A DNA stretch of 64,000 bases, taken from assembly GCF_900637975.1 (NCBI RefSeq), contig NZ_LR134477.1, positions 3,162,001-3,226,000 on the forward strand, in the 5' to 3' direction. This DNA comes from Actinomyces viscosus (GTDB lineage Bacteria; Actinomycetota; Actinomycetes; Actinomycetales; Actinomycetaceae). The notes under the pieces were generated by a model that saw only the letters and a list, made by a program, of their open reading frames with translations, did not search any database and was not told where the DNA came from. Below are positions 8,708 to 17,651 of the stretch, piece by piece. Within the stretch, counting starts at the first letter, position 1; each line of letters starts with the position of its first letter. The position numbers and the translations under genes were made by a program.

Positions 8708-10273
8708 GTGAACGAGCTCGACAGCGTCAGCACTAACGGAACCCCGGCCTGGGACAGCGCCCGCTACCTGCGGGAGATCCTCAAGGCCCCCGTCTACGAG
8801 GCGGCCGAGCACACGCCCCTCCAGGAGATGCCCGCCCTGTCGGCCCGCCTGGGCAACACGGTCGAGGTCAAGCGCGAGGACCTCCAGTCGGTCCACTCCT
8901 TCAAGATCCGCGGCGCCTACAACGCCATGCGCTCCCTGGGCCCGGCCGAGCGCGAGCGCGGCGTCGTCACCGCCTCGGCCGGAAACCACGCCCAGGGCGT
9001 GGCCCGCTCCGCCGCCCTGCTGGGGGTCAGCGCCATCATCGTCATGCCCACGGTCACCCCCCAGATCAAGGTCGACGCCGTGCGCGCCCTGGGCGGCGAG
9101 GTCCGCCTCCACGGGGACAACTTCGACGCCGCCAAGGCCGAGGCCCAGCGCCTCGCCGAGGCCGAGGGACGCACCTTCATCGCCCCCTTCGACGACCCCC
9201 GCGTCATCGCCGGCCAGGGCACCATCGGCCTGGAGCTCATCCAGCAGGACGCCCACCTCGACCGCGTCTTCGTGCCCGTGGGCGGCGGGGGTCTGGCCGC
9301 CGGCGTCGCCGTCCTCATCAAGCAGCTCATGCCCGGGATCAAGGTCATCGGCGTCGAGCACGAGGAGTCGGCCTGCCTCAAGGCCGCCATGCTCGCCGGC
9401 GAGCCCATCACCCTGCACCACGTGGGCCTGTTCGCCGAGGGAGTGGCCGTGCGCCGCATCGGCGAGGAGACCTTCCGCATGTGCCGCGCCCTGCTCGACG
9501 ACGTCGTCACCGTCTCCTCCGACGAGACCTCCGCCGCCGTGCGCGACATCTTCGACGACGTGCGCGCCATCTCCGAGCCCTCGGGCGCCCTGGCCCTGGC
9601 CGGCCTCAAGCGCTACGCCGCCGAGCACCACCTGGCCGACGAGCGCCTGGCCTTCATCCTCTCGGGCGCCAACCTCAACTTCCACCAGCTGCGCTACATC
9701 TCCGAGCGCTCCGAGATCGGTGAGCAGCGCGAGGCGATCCTGGGCGTCACCATCCCCGAGGAGCAGGGCTCCTTCCTGCGCTTCGCCTCCATCCTGGGCA
9801 CCCGCTCGGTCACCGAGTTCAACTACCGCCTCTCCGCGGCCCGCGCCGCCACCGACCCCGCCCGTATCTTCGTGGGCGTGCGCATCGCCGGCAATCAGGA
9901 GCGCGCCGCGATCGTGGTCGACCTGGAGGAGGCCGGCTACGACGTCGTCGACCTCACCGACGACGAGCTCGCCAAGGTCCACGTGCGCTCCATGATCGGC
10001 GGGCGCGCCACCCCCGGTGTGCCCGAGCGCCTCTTCTCCTTCCTCTTCCCAGAGTCCCCCGGGGCCCTCGTCCACTTCCTGGAGGTGCTGGGCACGCGCT
10101 GGAACATCACCCTGTTCCACTACCGCACCGACGGCGCCGACTACGGCCGCATCCTGTGCGCCTTCGCCGCCGGGCCCGACGACGTCGAGCTGACCGAGCA
10201 CATGGACCGGCTCGGCTACTCCTACAACGAGGAGACCGCCGACCCCGCCTTCCGCTTCTTCTTGGCCCGCTGA
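8708..10273 (+). CDS. ilvA: Threonine ammonia-lyase, biosynthetic
   Basis: PLP enzyme that deaminates threonine to 2-oxobutanoate, the first committed step to isoleucine. The PLP lysine is in HSFKIRGAYNAM (Lys66), the glycine-rich phosphate loop is GGGGLAAG, and ETFRMCRALLDDVV follows. The 521-aa length, with two ACT-like regulatory repeats from about residue 345 (ILGVTIPEEQGSFLRFASILG and RLFSFLFPESPGALVHFLEVL), is the allosteric biosynthetic form rather than the short catabolic one. The start is GTG. Feedback inhibition by isoleucine is expected from the family. Confidence 0.96.
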   Translation: MNELDSVSTNGTPAWDSARYLREILKAPVYEAAEHTPLQEMPALSARLGNTVEVKREDLQSVHSFKIRGAYNAMRSLGPAERERGVVTASAGNHAQGVARSAALLGVSAIIVMPTVTPQIKVDAVRALGGEVRLHGDNFDAAKAEAQRLAEAEGRTFIAPFDDPRVIAGQGTIGLELIQQDAHLDRVFVPVGGGGLAAGVAVLIKQLMPGIKVIGVEHEESACLKAAMLAGEPITLHHVGLFAEGVAVRRIGEETFRMCRALLDDVVTVSSDETSAAVRDIFDDVRAISEPSGALALAGLKRYAAEHHLADERLAFILSGANLNFHQLRYISERSEIGEQREAILGVTIPEEQGSFLRFASILGTRSVTEFNYRLSAARAATDPARIFVGVRIAGNQERAAIVVDLEEAGYDVVDLTDDELAKVHVRSMIGGRATPGVPERLFSFLFPESPGALVHFLEVLGTRWNITLFHYRTDGADYGRILCAFAAGPDDVELTEHMDRLGYSYNEETADPAFRFFLAR

Positions 10274-10493
10274 ACCGTGACAAACTCGTGACCCCGGGGT
10301 CTCGGCCAGTGGGCTTCGGTGCTGGCGGCGATCTGCTGTGGTGGGTGTCATGAGATAGGGGGTCGCTGTTTCTAGTGCGACTCCCATAAGGTTATTGACG
10401 AATCACTTGTCGCGGCCGGGTGCGTTGAGAGCGCCCCGGTGGCCTCCACCTGACGCCGGCCGCGCCCCGACTCGTCTCACCAGGAGAAACACC

Positions 10494-11048
10494 ATGACCC
10501 GTCTCGCCGTCGTCGTCGGCTCCGTCCGCCCCAACCGCGTGGGTGGCGCCATCGCCCAGTGGGTGGTCGACCAGGCCAACCAGATCGAGGGCGTCGACGC
10601 CGAGATCGTCGACATCGCCTCCTTCAACCTGCCCCTGTTCTCCGAGGAGATCCCCCCGCGCATGGCCGTCCCCTCCGACCCGGCCGGCGCCGCCTTCGAC
10701 GCCGCCCTGAAGTCCTTCGACGCGCTGATCTTCGTCACCCCCGAGTACAACTTCTCCATCCCCGGGGCCCTGAAGAACGCCATCGACTTCCTCCAGCCCG
10801 GCGCCGTGGCCAACAAGGGCGTGGGCGTGGTCGGCTACTCCTACAACGTCGGCATCCGCGCCGTCAGCCACCTCCAGCAGATCCTCCAGGGCATGGGCGC
10901 CACCGTCGTGGCCTCCAACGTGTTCCTCTCCCTCAACACCGACTTCGCCGACGGCTCCTTCTCACCGGCCTCCTTCCACGACCCCGAGGTCCCGGCCATG
11001 GTGCGCGACGTCGTCGCCCACTCCGACGCCCTGGCCTCCCTGCGCTGA
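10494..11048 (+). CDS. NAD(P)H-dependent FMN reductase family protein (copy 1)
   Basis: 184-aa flavodoxin-like reductase that uses NAD(P)H to reduce flavin or quinone-like acceptors in the cytosol. The N-terminal GSVRPNR phosphate-binding loop and the central PEYNFSIPGALKNAIDFL motif are diagnostic. I chose the ATG at 10494 (after CAGGAGAAACACC) over an earlier in-frame start because the upstream codons do not look like this family. A close paralogue follows 54 nt downstream. Confidence 0.88.
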   Translation: MTRLAVVVGSVRPNRVGGAIAQWVVDQANQIEGVDAEIVDIASFNLPLFSEEIPPRMAVPSDPAGAAFDAALKSFDALIFVTPEYNFSIPGALKNAIDFLQPGAVANKGVGVVGYSYNVGIRAVSHLQQILQGMGATVVASNVFLSLNTDFADGSFSPASFHDPEVPAMVRDVVAHSDALASLR

Positions 11049-11102
11049 CGGCCACCCGCTCGCCGGCCCGTCCGCAGCATCACCCCTCATCAAGGAGAAC
11101 TC

Positions 11103-11660
11103 ATGACCCGTCTCGCCGTTGTCCTCAGCTCCGTGCGCCCCAACCGAGCCGGAGGCGCCGTCGCCCAGTGGGTGGTCGACCAGGCCTCCGCCGTCGAGGG
11201 CGTTGAGGTCGACCTCGTCGACCTGGCCGAGCTCAACCTGCCCGTCTTCGCCGAGGCCGCCCCGCCGGCCATGGCCGCCCCCACGGACCCCGCCGGCGCC
11301 GCCTTCAACGAGCGGATCAAGGCCGCCGACGCCATCATCTTCGTCACCCCGGAGTACAACTGGTCCATCCCCGGTGCGCTGAAGAACGCCATCGACTTCC
11401 TCGAGCCCGTCGCCCTGGCCCACAAGGGAGTCGGCATCGTCTCCTACTCCTCGACCGGCGGCGTCCGACCGGCTGAGGCCCTGCGCGTCATCCTGGCCAA
11501 CTTCCAGGCCTCCGTGGCGCGCCGGCAGATCGGCCTCAACATGAAGACGGACTTCGAGAACTTCTCCACCTTCGTTCCCACGCCCGCGCGTGACACGGAG
11601 GTGCCGGCCCTGGTCGCTGACGTCGTCGCCTCGTCCCAGGCCCTGGCCTCCCTGCGCTGA
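11103..11660 (+). CDS. NAD(P)H-dependent FMN reductase family protein (copy 2)
   Basis: 185-aa tandem paralogue of the preceding gene. It shares MTRLAVV.SSVRPNR, IAQWVVDQA-type and PEYNWSIPGALKNAIDFL segments. The two diverge most in the C-terminal third, where this copy reads MKTDFENFSTFVPTP instead of LNTDFADGSFSPASF, suggesting different partners or acceptors. The start follows CAAGGAGAACTC. Tandem duplication is evident, and both copies are intact. Confidence 0.88.
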   Translation: MTRLAVVLSSVRPNRAGGAVAQWVVDQASAVEGVEVDLVDLAELNLPVFAEAAPPAMAAPTDPAGAAFNERIKAADAIIFVTPEYNWSIPGALKNAIDFLEPVALAHKGVGIVSYSSTGGVRPAEALRVILANFQASVARRQIGLNMKTDFENFSTFVPTPARDTEVPALVADVVASSQALASLR

Positions 11661-11805
11661 GGCTCGAGCCCGGACGGCCGGGTAGCCGGCCGGTCCCTCC
11701 GGCTCGTCACGTCGCCGTCGTCGCCACCTGAGGGTGGTGCCGACGGCGACGCCGTACCTGCTTCGGCTGCGCGGACGCAGCCGGTCGGTGGGTAGGGTTT
11801 CCACC

Positions 11806-13716
11806 ATGACTGCGCGCAGCGAGCGAGGCGGTTCCCGCCGGGACGACAGAGACGGACGCGGCGACCGCAGTGGTGACCGCGGCTACCGGGGCGGCTCCGG
11901 CGGCGACCGCGGCTACCGAGGCGGTCGCGGGGGAGGGGACCGTGGCGGTGACCGCGGCCACCGGGGCGGCGAGCGCGGCCGCTCGCGCCGCGTCTACGAT
12001 GACGAGCCCCGCGACGGCCTCCTGGCCGACCTCGTCGGCCACCTCCACGCCCTCGACGGGCGCTCCTACGCCGCCTACAAGGCGATCGTCGGACGCTACC
12101 GGGCTCCCGCCGGCTGGGTCCTGCACATCGACCGCGTCCAGTCCGACCCCTACGCCCCGCCCACGCGCATCCATGTGGACGTGCCCGCTGACCTGCACAG
12201 CCTGGCCCTGCTCGACGAGGCCGACCTGCTGGCCGACGTCGACCGGCGCCTGGCCGTGGGCGACTTCCTCACCCGACAGCTGCACGCCGGCTTCCGCGGC
12301 ACCGCCCTGTCGATCGCCTCCCCGGGCCAGGAGATCCTTGAGCGCTCCAGCGTCATCGTGCGCCCGGATGACACGGACGAGAAGTCCGGCTGGGTCCTGG
12401 AGGTCCGTGCCCGCCTGGCCCTGCCTGCCCAGGGCCGCTCCATCCGGGGCAACGAGGCCGCCCGGATCGTGGGGCGCGACCTCGTGCGCGAGCTGGAGGA
12501 GGCCATGGACCTCACCGGCGAGCGGGGCGACCGGCTCGTGCGCCACGTCGCCACCCTCGAGGACCACCGGGCCCTGAGTGCCGCCGTGGCCCGCAACGGC
12601 TGGGTGTCCTTACTCGCCGACGGCGCCGTCCTGCCGCGCCGCTCCGGCGTCAGCGACGAGCCCCTGGCCGACGGCATCCCCCTTGAGGCCCCCGACTCCA
12701 TGGCCGCCGAGGTCGACCTGCCCCACGCCGGGCGCGTGCGCGGCACCGTCGTCGAGGCCGGCGTCAACGTCATCGTCGGCGGCGGCTACCATGGCAAGTC
12801 GACGCTGCTGAGCGCCATCGAGCGCGGCGTCTACCCGCACGTGCCCGGGGACGGGCGTGAGCTCGTGGCCACGGTCCCCGACGCCGTCAAGGTACGGGCC
12901 GCCGACGGGCGCGCCGTGACCGGGGTGGACCTGACCCCCTTCATCTCCCACCTGCCGGGCGGGCGCGAGACCGCCTCCTTCACCACCCGCAACGCCTCGG
13001 GCTCCACCTCCCAGGCCGCCTCCATCATCGAGGCGGTCGAGGCCGGCTCCACCGTGCTGCTGCTGGACGAGGACACCTCCGCCACCAACCTGCTCATCCG
13101 CGACTCGCGCATGCGCGAGCTGGTCGCCAGTGACCGTGAGCCCATCACCCCGCTGGTGGACCGCATCACCGCGCTGTTCCGCCGGCGCGGGGTCTCCACG
13201 GTCATGGTCATGGGCGGCTCCGGGGACTACCTGGACGTGGCCGACCGGGTCCTGCTCATGGACGCCTACCACCTGCGCGACGTCACCGAGCGGGCCCGCC
13301 AGGTCGTGGCCGACCAGCCCCGGCCCCTCACCGAGCTGGAGGACTTCGCCGCGCCCCGCCAGCGCGTGCCCGAGCCCGCCCCGCCGCGCACCCGCCGGGG
13401 GCCTGTGCGCACCCGGGCCCAGGGCACCTCCACCCTCGTCCTGGACCGCGAGGACATCGACATCTCCGACGTCGGCGGCGTCGTCGACCCCGGCCAGGCC
13501 GAGGCCATCGCCTACGCCCTGCGCGCCCTGCTCGAACAGCGCTTCGACGGGGTCTCCCCGCTGCGCGAGTGCCTCGACGACCTCGAAGCCCTGCTCAACG
13601 ACGAGGGGCTGGACGCCCTGACCGACGAGCGCGAGCGGCCCGCCTTCCTCGTGCGCCCGCGCATGGTCGATGTCGCTGCCGCCGTCAGCCGCTACCGCAA
13701 GCTGGAGCTGGCCTGA
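11806..13716 (+). CDS. ABC-class predicted ATPase (COG3044-like)
   Basis: A 636-aa soluble P-loop protein. After an RG/GD-rich tail (about 65 residues such as GDRGYRGG repeats) come a family N-domain, a P-loop GGGYHGKSTLL, and a Walker B LLLDEDTSATN followed by IRDSRM and VMGGSGDYLDV. This matches the ABC_ATPase family of uncharacterised predicted ATPases, whose substrate is unknown. The Arg-Gly tail resembles those of RNA-binding proteins and may bind nucleic acid. I place the start at ATG 11806, because an earlier in-frame GTG at 11734 would add a non-conserved extension. Confidence 0.8.
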   Translation: MTARSERGGSRRDDRDGRGDRSGDRGYRGGSGGDRGYRGGRGGGDRGGDRGHRGGERGRSRRVYDDEPRDGLLADLVGHLHALDGRSYAAYKAIVGRYRAPAGWVLHIDRVQSDPYAPPTRIHVDVPADLHSLALLDEADLLADVDRRLAVGDFLTRQLHAGFRGTALSIASPGQEILERSSVIVRPDDTDEKSGWVLEVRARLALPAQGRSIRGNEAARIVGRDLVRELEEAMDLTGERGDRLVRHVATLEDHRALSAAVARNGWVSLLADGAVLPRRSGVSDEPLADGIPLEAPDSMAAEVDLPHAGRVRGTVVEAGVNVIVGGGYHGKSTLLSAIERGVYPHVPGDGRELVATVPDAVKVRAADGRAVTGVDLTPFISHLPGGRETASFTTRNASGSTSQAASIIEAVEAGSTVLLLDEDTSATNLLIRDSRMRELVASDREPITPLVDRITALFRRRGVSTVMVMGGSGDYLDVADRVLLMDAYHLRDVTERARQVVADQPRPLTELEDFAAPRQRVPEPAPPRTRRGPVRTRAQGTSTLVLDREDIDISDVGGVVDPGQAEAIAYALRALLEQRFDGVSPLRECLDDLEALLNDEGLDALTDERERPAFLVRPRMVDVAAAVSRYRKLELA

Positions 13717-13761
13717 CGACCATCTCCGTCACGCCGATGGTGGCCACGAGGGTTGTGCCTC

Positions 13762-13851
13762 GTTGCCTCGCGCGTGCGGGGACAGTCCACGGTTGACCGC
13801 TACAAGGACAAGACGACGGTGCGTTGCCTCCCGCGTGCGGGGACTATCCAC
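13762..13851 (+). CRISPR. Two-repeat CRISPR relic (type I-E-like geometry)
   Basis: Two 29-nt repeats (13762-13790 and 13823-13851) share GTTGCCTC.CGCGTGCGGGGAC and end TCCAC. They differ at three positions and are separated by exactly 32 nt. A 29/32 spacing and a GC hairpin core are typical of type I-E arrays. No further repeat, leader or cas gene is seen nearby, and the mismatches suggest decay or a minimal orphan array. Confidence 0.6.
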
Positions 13852-14442
13852 CCCTACGGGGGCCGTTCCGCGCGGTTGGCGACCTTCGACGCCACCGAGG
13901 GCTGAAATCCTGCACCCGCATGCGCAACATGTCCCCGCCCGCGAGATGGGTGCGCCCAGTTCCTCGCCAGTGAGCCCCGTGCCCACCTCCGCCGGATCGA
14001 CCCGCCAGCCACGATCAGGCCGCAACGAACGGCGAATTTGTCCGTATGGGACGACTTTGAATCGGAGGCTCAAGAGCGCCGTTCACGACAGTACAGGTCA
14101 GCCCTCTGTTACTTCCAGATACCGACGATTAGCTGCTGTCAAAGTCGTCCCTGGTGGACACCAGCCGCCTCTCGGAGGCCGTCTCGGGGCGGCGCCCTGC
14201 GGTGAATCCGCCTGTGAGACCGGACCTGGTCGGGCGTCGACCCGCTCGTCGCGGCCGGCACGGAGGCGCGGCCACCTGGTCTGCACTAGGTCCTGTTGCG
14301 TATGTCCGGGTGGGGGCCGTCCCTCACCAGTCACCCGATGTCGCGGTCGTACCTTATGTCTCGCGTTCGAGGGGTAGAGGGTACGAACGCGCGACCTACC
14401 CTACGACCGCGCTGGTGCTTCATCCTGTTTTCGCAACAGCCC
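13852..14442. other. Non-coding stretch after the CRISPR relic
   Basis: About 590 bases with no convincing gene on either strand. The short open frames are arginine/proline-rich shadows without ribosome sites. I see no third CRISPR repeat at the expected 32-nt spacing. Confidence 0.4.
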
Positions 14443-15177
14443 CTAGGCGGCTGAGCCGGCCCGGTACTCGCTGCGGTACTCGCTGGTCCTGGTGTGGATG
14501 AGGCGGGGGATCGAGATGGTGTTGTCGAACAGGCCGTCGCGGTAGCCGGCCTGGAGGCCGAACAGCACCTTGAAGCGCAGCGTCATGGGGTTGCTCGTGC
14601 GGGCCACGCGGCGAAGCGTCGAGTCGGGCATCTTGCGCAGCACGCTGACGATCCTGCCGGCGTCGCGCCAGGTGGCCCGGATGGGAGGCACGTTGAGACG
14701 GTCGAGGGCCTCGACCTCGCGCAGGAAGAAGTCGGCGCCCTCCCGCTCGGCCGCGCGCCACCAGCCGGCACGGTAGGTGGCCTCGAGCTGCTCGACGGCG
14801 TCGCACAGGGCGTCGTAGTCGACCCCGACCACCTCGGTGCGCAGCTCCTCGGCCCGGATCTGCTCCAAGGTGGCGTGCGCCAGCGGCAGGATGGCCCGGG
14901 CGACGTCGCCGACGGCGTTGTTGCGGGTGAGGCGGTCGGCCTCGGGCAGGGGCTTGCCGTCGCGGGGCAGGCGGGCGTCAACCTCCTCCAGGTGGGCGAT
15001 GGAGGTGCGCAGGTCGCGGGTGAGACGGGCGGTGGAGCGCGGAACCCCCAGGGCGATGAGCAGCTCGGTCGCGGCGCGCCACTGGAAGTCCGCGTCCTCG
15101 GACCAGTGGGTCTCCGGCTCCGTGCGGTCCGGTGCCTGGTCCGGCGACGATGTGCTGGCGGGCTGCTGGCTGCTCAT
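14443..15177 (-). CDS. Hypothetical protein
   Basis: 244 aa, soluble and mostly helical by composition, with repeated acidic/Leu/Arg heptad-like stretches (DVARAILPLAHATLEQIRAEEL, DALCDAVEQLEATYRAGWW). I do not recognise a family. The first 25 residues are Ser/Pro/Gln-rich and probably disordered. It sits alone between the CRISPR relic and msrA on the same strand as msrA. Codon use matches the chromosome, so it is likely a real, lineage-specific gene. Confidence 0.65.
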   Translation of the reverse strand: MSSQQPASTSSPDQAPDRTEPETHWSEDADFQWRAATELLIALGVPRSTARLTRDLRTSIAHLEEVDARLPRDGKPLPEADRLTRNNAVGDVARAILPLAHATLEQIRAEELRTEVVGVDYDALCDAVEQLEATYRAGWWRAAEREGADFFLREVEALDRLNVPPIRATWRDAGRIVSVLRKMPDSTLRRVARTSNPMTLRFKVLFGLQAGYRDGLFDNTISIPRLIHTRTSEYRSEYRAGSAA

Positions 15178-15315
15178 CAGGGTTGAGCCTCCTGTGGTGC
15201 GCAGGGAAACAGGTCAAGCGGTCGCGGGCGCTCAACGCTGGGAATGCGGGCCGGCGACCGGTGGCGAGTGTCTCAAGGCAACGTGTGAGAACCCTGGTGA
15301 TTTAACCTTCAAAGG

Positions 15316-15348
15316 CTGAGGTGGGGTGGCTGGCCCCTGCCTCAGGCC
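15316..15348 (-). terminator. Hairpin at the end of msrA
   Basis: On the minus strand CTGAGG..GGGG pairs with CCCC.CCTCAG around a 7-nt loop, followed by CCTTTG. It overlaps the msrA stop codon. A weak terminator is likely. Confidence 0.4.
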
Positions 15349-16058
15349 GGAGCGTCGCCGGGGGCCAGGACGTCGACCTGGGCGGGCAGGTCCGTGATGC
15401 CGACCGGGCAGGTGACGCCGTTGGGGCCGTGGTTGCAGTAGCCGTTGGGGTTCTTGTGCAGGTAGGCCTGGTGGTAGTCCTCGGCCAGGTAGTAGGGGCC
15501 ACCGAAGTCGGCCGGCGCGTCCGCGGCGTCCTCGATGGTGGTCACGCACATGCCCAGGCCCAGGCGCGTCAGCTCGCCCTGGAAGGCCTCGCGGATCCTT
15601 GCGGCCGCCTCGCGCTGGGCGGGCGTCGTCGTCCACACGGCCGAGCGGTACTGGGTGCCGACGTCGTTGCCGTGACGGTTCAGGTGCGTGGAGTCGTGGT
15701 TCTCCCAGAAGGTCCGCAGCAGCGTCTCGCCGCCCTCGCCGCACACGGCCGGATCGTAGACGACGCGCACCGTCTCGGCGTGACCGGTCGCCCCGGTGCA
15801 CACCTCCTGGTAGGCCGGGTTGGGGGTCTGGCCGCCCATGTACCCGACCGACGTCGAGATGACGCCGTCCTGGCGCCACAGGATGCGCTCCACGCCCCAG
15901 AAGCAGCCGGCCGCCAGGTAGAGGACCCGACTGCTCTCGGGCCAGGGGCCGTCCAGGGGTGTCCCCAGCACCGGGTGGTCTCCGGGGGTGGGCAGGACCG
16001 GCGTCTCGCGGCCGGCCGGCGCCGCGCCGCTGAGCGAGTGACGAAGGGCGTTGAACAT
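15342..16058 (-). CDS. msrA: Peptide-methionine (S)-S-oxide reductase
   Basis: Repairs oxidised methionine in proteins. The catalytic motif GCFWGVER is at residues 51-58 (nucleophile Cys52), followed by VGYMGGQTPNPAYQEVCTGATGHAE, the conserved MsrA core. The C-terminal NGYCNHGPNGVTCPVG supplies probable recycling cysteines. At 238 aa it is longer than a minimal MsrA because of a 45-residue N-terminal extension, which is common in actinobacteria. No MsrB domain is fused. Confidence 0.95.
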   Translation of the reverse strand: MFNALRHSLSGAAPAGRETPVLPTPGDHPVLGTPLDGPWPESSRVLYLAAGCFWGVERILWRQDGVISTSVGYMGGQTPNPAYQEVCTGATGHAETVRVVYDPAVCGEGGETLLRTFWENHDSTHLNRHGNDVGTQYRSAVWTTTPAQREAAARIREAFQGELTRLGLGMCVTTIEDAADAPADFGGPYYLAEDYHQAYLHKNPNGYCNHGPNGVTCPVGITDLPAQVDVLAPGDAPA

Positions 16059-16149
16059 GAGGACACGCTACTGCGCCAGAGCCCTATTCCCGCCCGCGCT
16101 TCACTGACCGCGAGGAGCGGTTGGGGCGAGACGTGAGGGTGGGTGTCAG

Positions 16150-16713
16150 TCAGGTGTCCGGTGAGGACTCCGAACCGGAGCTGCTTACCCCCAACTGAGT
16201 GAGGGCTCGCTCGCGCCAATCGAGGAAGTTCTGGAATCTGCCGGTGAGCAAGGCCTGAAGCTCTGCACCGCTGTTGACGACGACGATGTCTTGCTGCTGA
16301 TCCGCCTCGCTCATGTTCTCCGTGATGGCGCGCAGTTGCTCAGCGGTGTGGTTGCCGCGCGGGACGATGTAGGAGGGGCCTCCCTGAGGGTTGACGATCA
16401 TGAAACCTGCCGAGATGCACAGGTCAAAGATGAAGTCGCACTCACCGGCAGTGAGGTGGGCGTGCCCGGTTCCCGCCGTCATCGCCTCGTCCTCCTCGAG
16501 CACGTGGGAGAAGTGGAAGTCCTGGAGCCCGTCGATATTGATGTCGGATCCGTCCTCGTTGAGCAGGGTTGCGGACGAGGAACGGTCCGCACTGGAGGGC
16601 GGTATGACCTTCATATGCAGTCGACGCCGTCGCAAGAACGCCTTCACGCCGTCGCGATCAGGGTCGACGAGTCGGTCTCCGTCGATCTTGTAGAGATAAA
16701 GAGAGAAGCCCAT
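16150..16713 (-). CDS. Hypothetical protein
   Basis: 187-aa acidic, soluble protein. It begins MGFSLYLYKIDGDRL, has a central GECDFIFDLCISAGFMIVNPQGG segment, and a C-terminal RFQNFLDWRERALTQL helix. I do not recognise the family. The style (small, acidic, YLYK start) recalls immunity or SMI1-like proteins, but no specific motif supports that. It lies between msrA and greA on the same strand, downstream of a large palindromic element. Confidence 0.6.
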   Translation of the reverse strand: MGFSLYLYKIDGDRLVDPDRDGVKAFLRRRRLHMKVIPPSSADRSSSATLLNEDGSDINIDGLQDFHFSHVLEEDEAMTAGTGHAHLTAGECDFIFDLCISAGFMIVNPQGGPSYIVPRGNHTAEQLRAITENMSEADQQQDIVVVNSGAELQALLTGRFQNFLDWRERALTQLGVSSSGSESSPDT

Positions 16714-16741
16714 GGATGAGAGTGTCCCGTCTGGGTGTCGT

Positions 16742-16808
16742 CGAGCCGGGCATTCTTCGCGGTGCCCAACAGAATTTCTGTTGTCCTACGCGAAAAATGC
16801 CCGGCTCG
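16742..16808. repeat. 67-bp double palindrome between greA and the next gene
   Basis: Outer arms 16743-16761 and 16789-16807 pair over 19 bp with one mismatch (GAGCCGGGCATT against AATGCCCGGCTC at the base). Inside them CAACAGAA-T-TTCTGTTG (16767-16783) is a second perfect hairpin. There is no T-run, so it may be a mobile palindromic repeat rather than a simple terminator. Confidence 0.6.
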
Positions 16809-16833
16809 GCGGAGAGGTGGTGGAAGGGGAGGG

Positions 16834-17319
16834 TCAGACCCGCTCGACCTTGACGATCTGGGCCTTGATCTCCCGGCCGGTGGGGGCCTCGTAGGAGACG
16901 GTGTCGCCCGCGCGGTGACCCATGAGGGCCTGGCCCAGCGGGGCATCGGGGGAGAAGACCTTGACGCCGTCGGGCACGTCCTCGGTGATCTCCTGGCCGC
17001 CCAGGGCGAAGACCTGCTCCTTGCCGGCCACCTTCGCGGTGACGATCGTGCCGGCCGAGACCGAGCCGTCGTCGGCCGCCTCACCGATCTGGGCGTTCTC
17101 CAGGGTCTCCTCGAGCTGGATGATGCGCGCCTCGTTGAGTCCCGCCTCCTCGCGGGCCGCGTGGTAGCCGGCGTTCTCTCTCAGGTCACCCTCCTGGCGG
17201 GCCGCCTCCACGCGCTGGGCGATCTCCTTGCGCTCGGTCGTCTTGCGGTGCTCGAGCTCGGCGGACAGGCGGTCGTAGGCCTCCTGTGTGAGCCAGGTGC
17301 CCTGTGACTGCTCGGACAT
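16834..17319 (-). CDS. greA: Transcription elongation factor GreA
   Basis: Rescues backtracked RNA polymerase by stimulating transcript cleavage. The 161-aa length fits the family. The N-terminal coiled coil carries WLTQEAYDRLSAELE and EARQEGDLRENAGYHAAREE, whose acidic tip residues (D, E) are essential. The C-terminal FKBP-like half has SPDAPLGQALMGHRAGDTV. I use the ATG at 17319 because AAGGAGG lies seven nt upstream. The open frame extends far further upstream, but that translation is a shadow of the neighbouring gene. Confidence 0.96.
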   Translation of the reverse strand: MSEQSQGTWLTQEAYDRLSAELEHRKTTERKEIAQRVEAARQEGDLRENAGYHAAREEAGLNEARIIQLEETLENAQIGEAADDGSVSAGTIVTAKVAGKEQVFALGGQEITEDVPDGVKVFSPDAPLGQALMGHRAGDTVSYEAPTGREIKAQIVKVERV

Positions 17320-17651
17320 GGGGTCCTCCTTGGATGACTGGTGCTGGTCGCGCAGCGGCCTGCCGGGCCACCTTGCGACGACGACACCCGGCGGCTCCTC
17401 ACAGGGCCGACCGGGTTTGAAGCGCGAGTCTACGCCGTAGCCTGGAAGAACACTGAATGCTCGGCGGAAGGTGTTGGGGTGCGACTGCCTCAAGAGTGTG
17501 TCCGGAGGCGGGTGAATCGGCGCTGACCTGCTCGATCGGCGTCGGCTGTTGTTATCAGGAAAACCGGTAGGAACAATAGCCGGCCCGACGGCGTGGCGGT
17601 GCGCGGCGGCGCTCCCGCCTCCTGCCGCGGTCCCGTGGTCCGCCTGCCGCG

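Noticed and set aside
8702..10387. Long antisense open frame opposite ilvA (561 aa)
   Set aside because: It mirrors ilvA codon positions in high-GC DNA, is Gly/Val/Asp-rich and has no family motif or ribosome site. Similar antisense frames opposite ilvD, the ABC genes, the DEAD helicase and ppk were dropped for the same reason.
14154..14442. Open frames in the gap before the gene at 14443
   Set aside because: Arg/Pro-rich, no ribosome site, no conserved motif.
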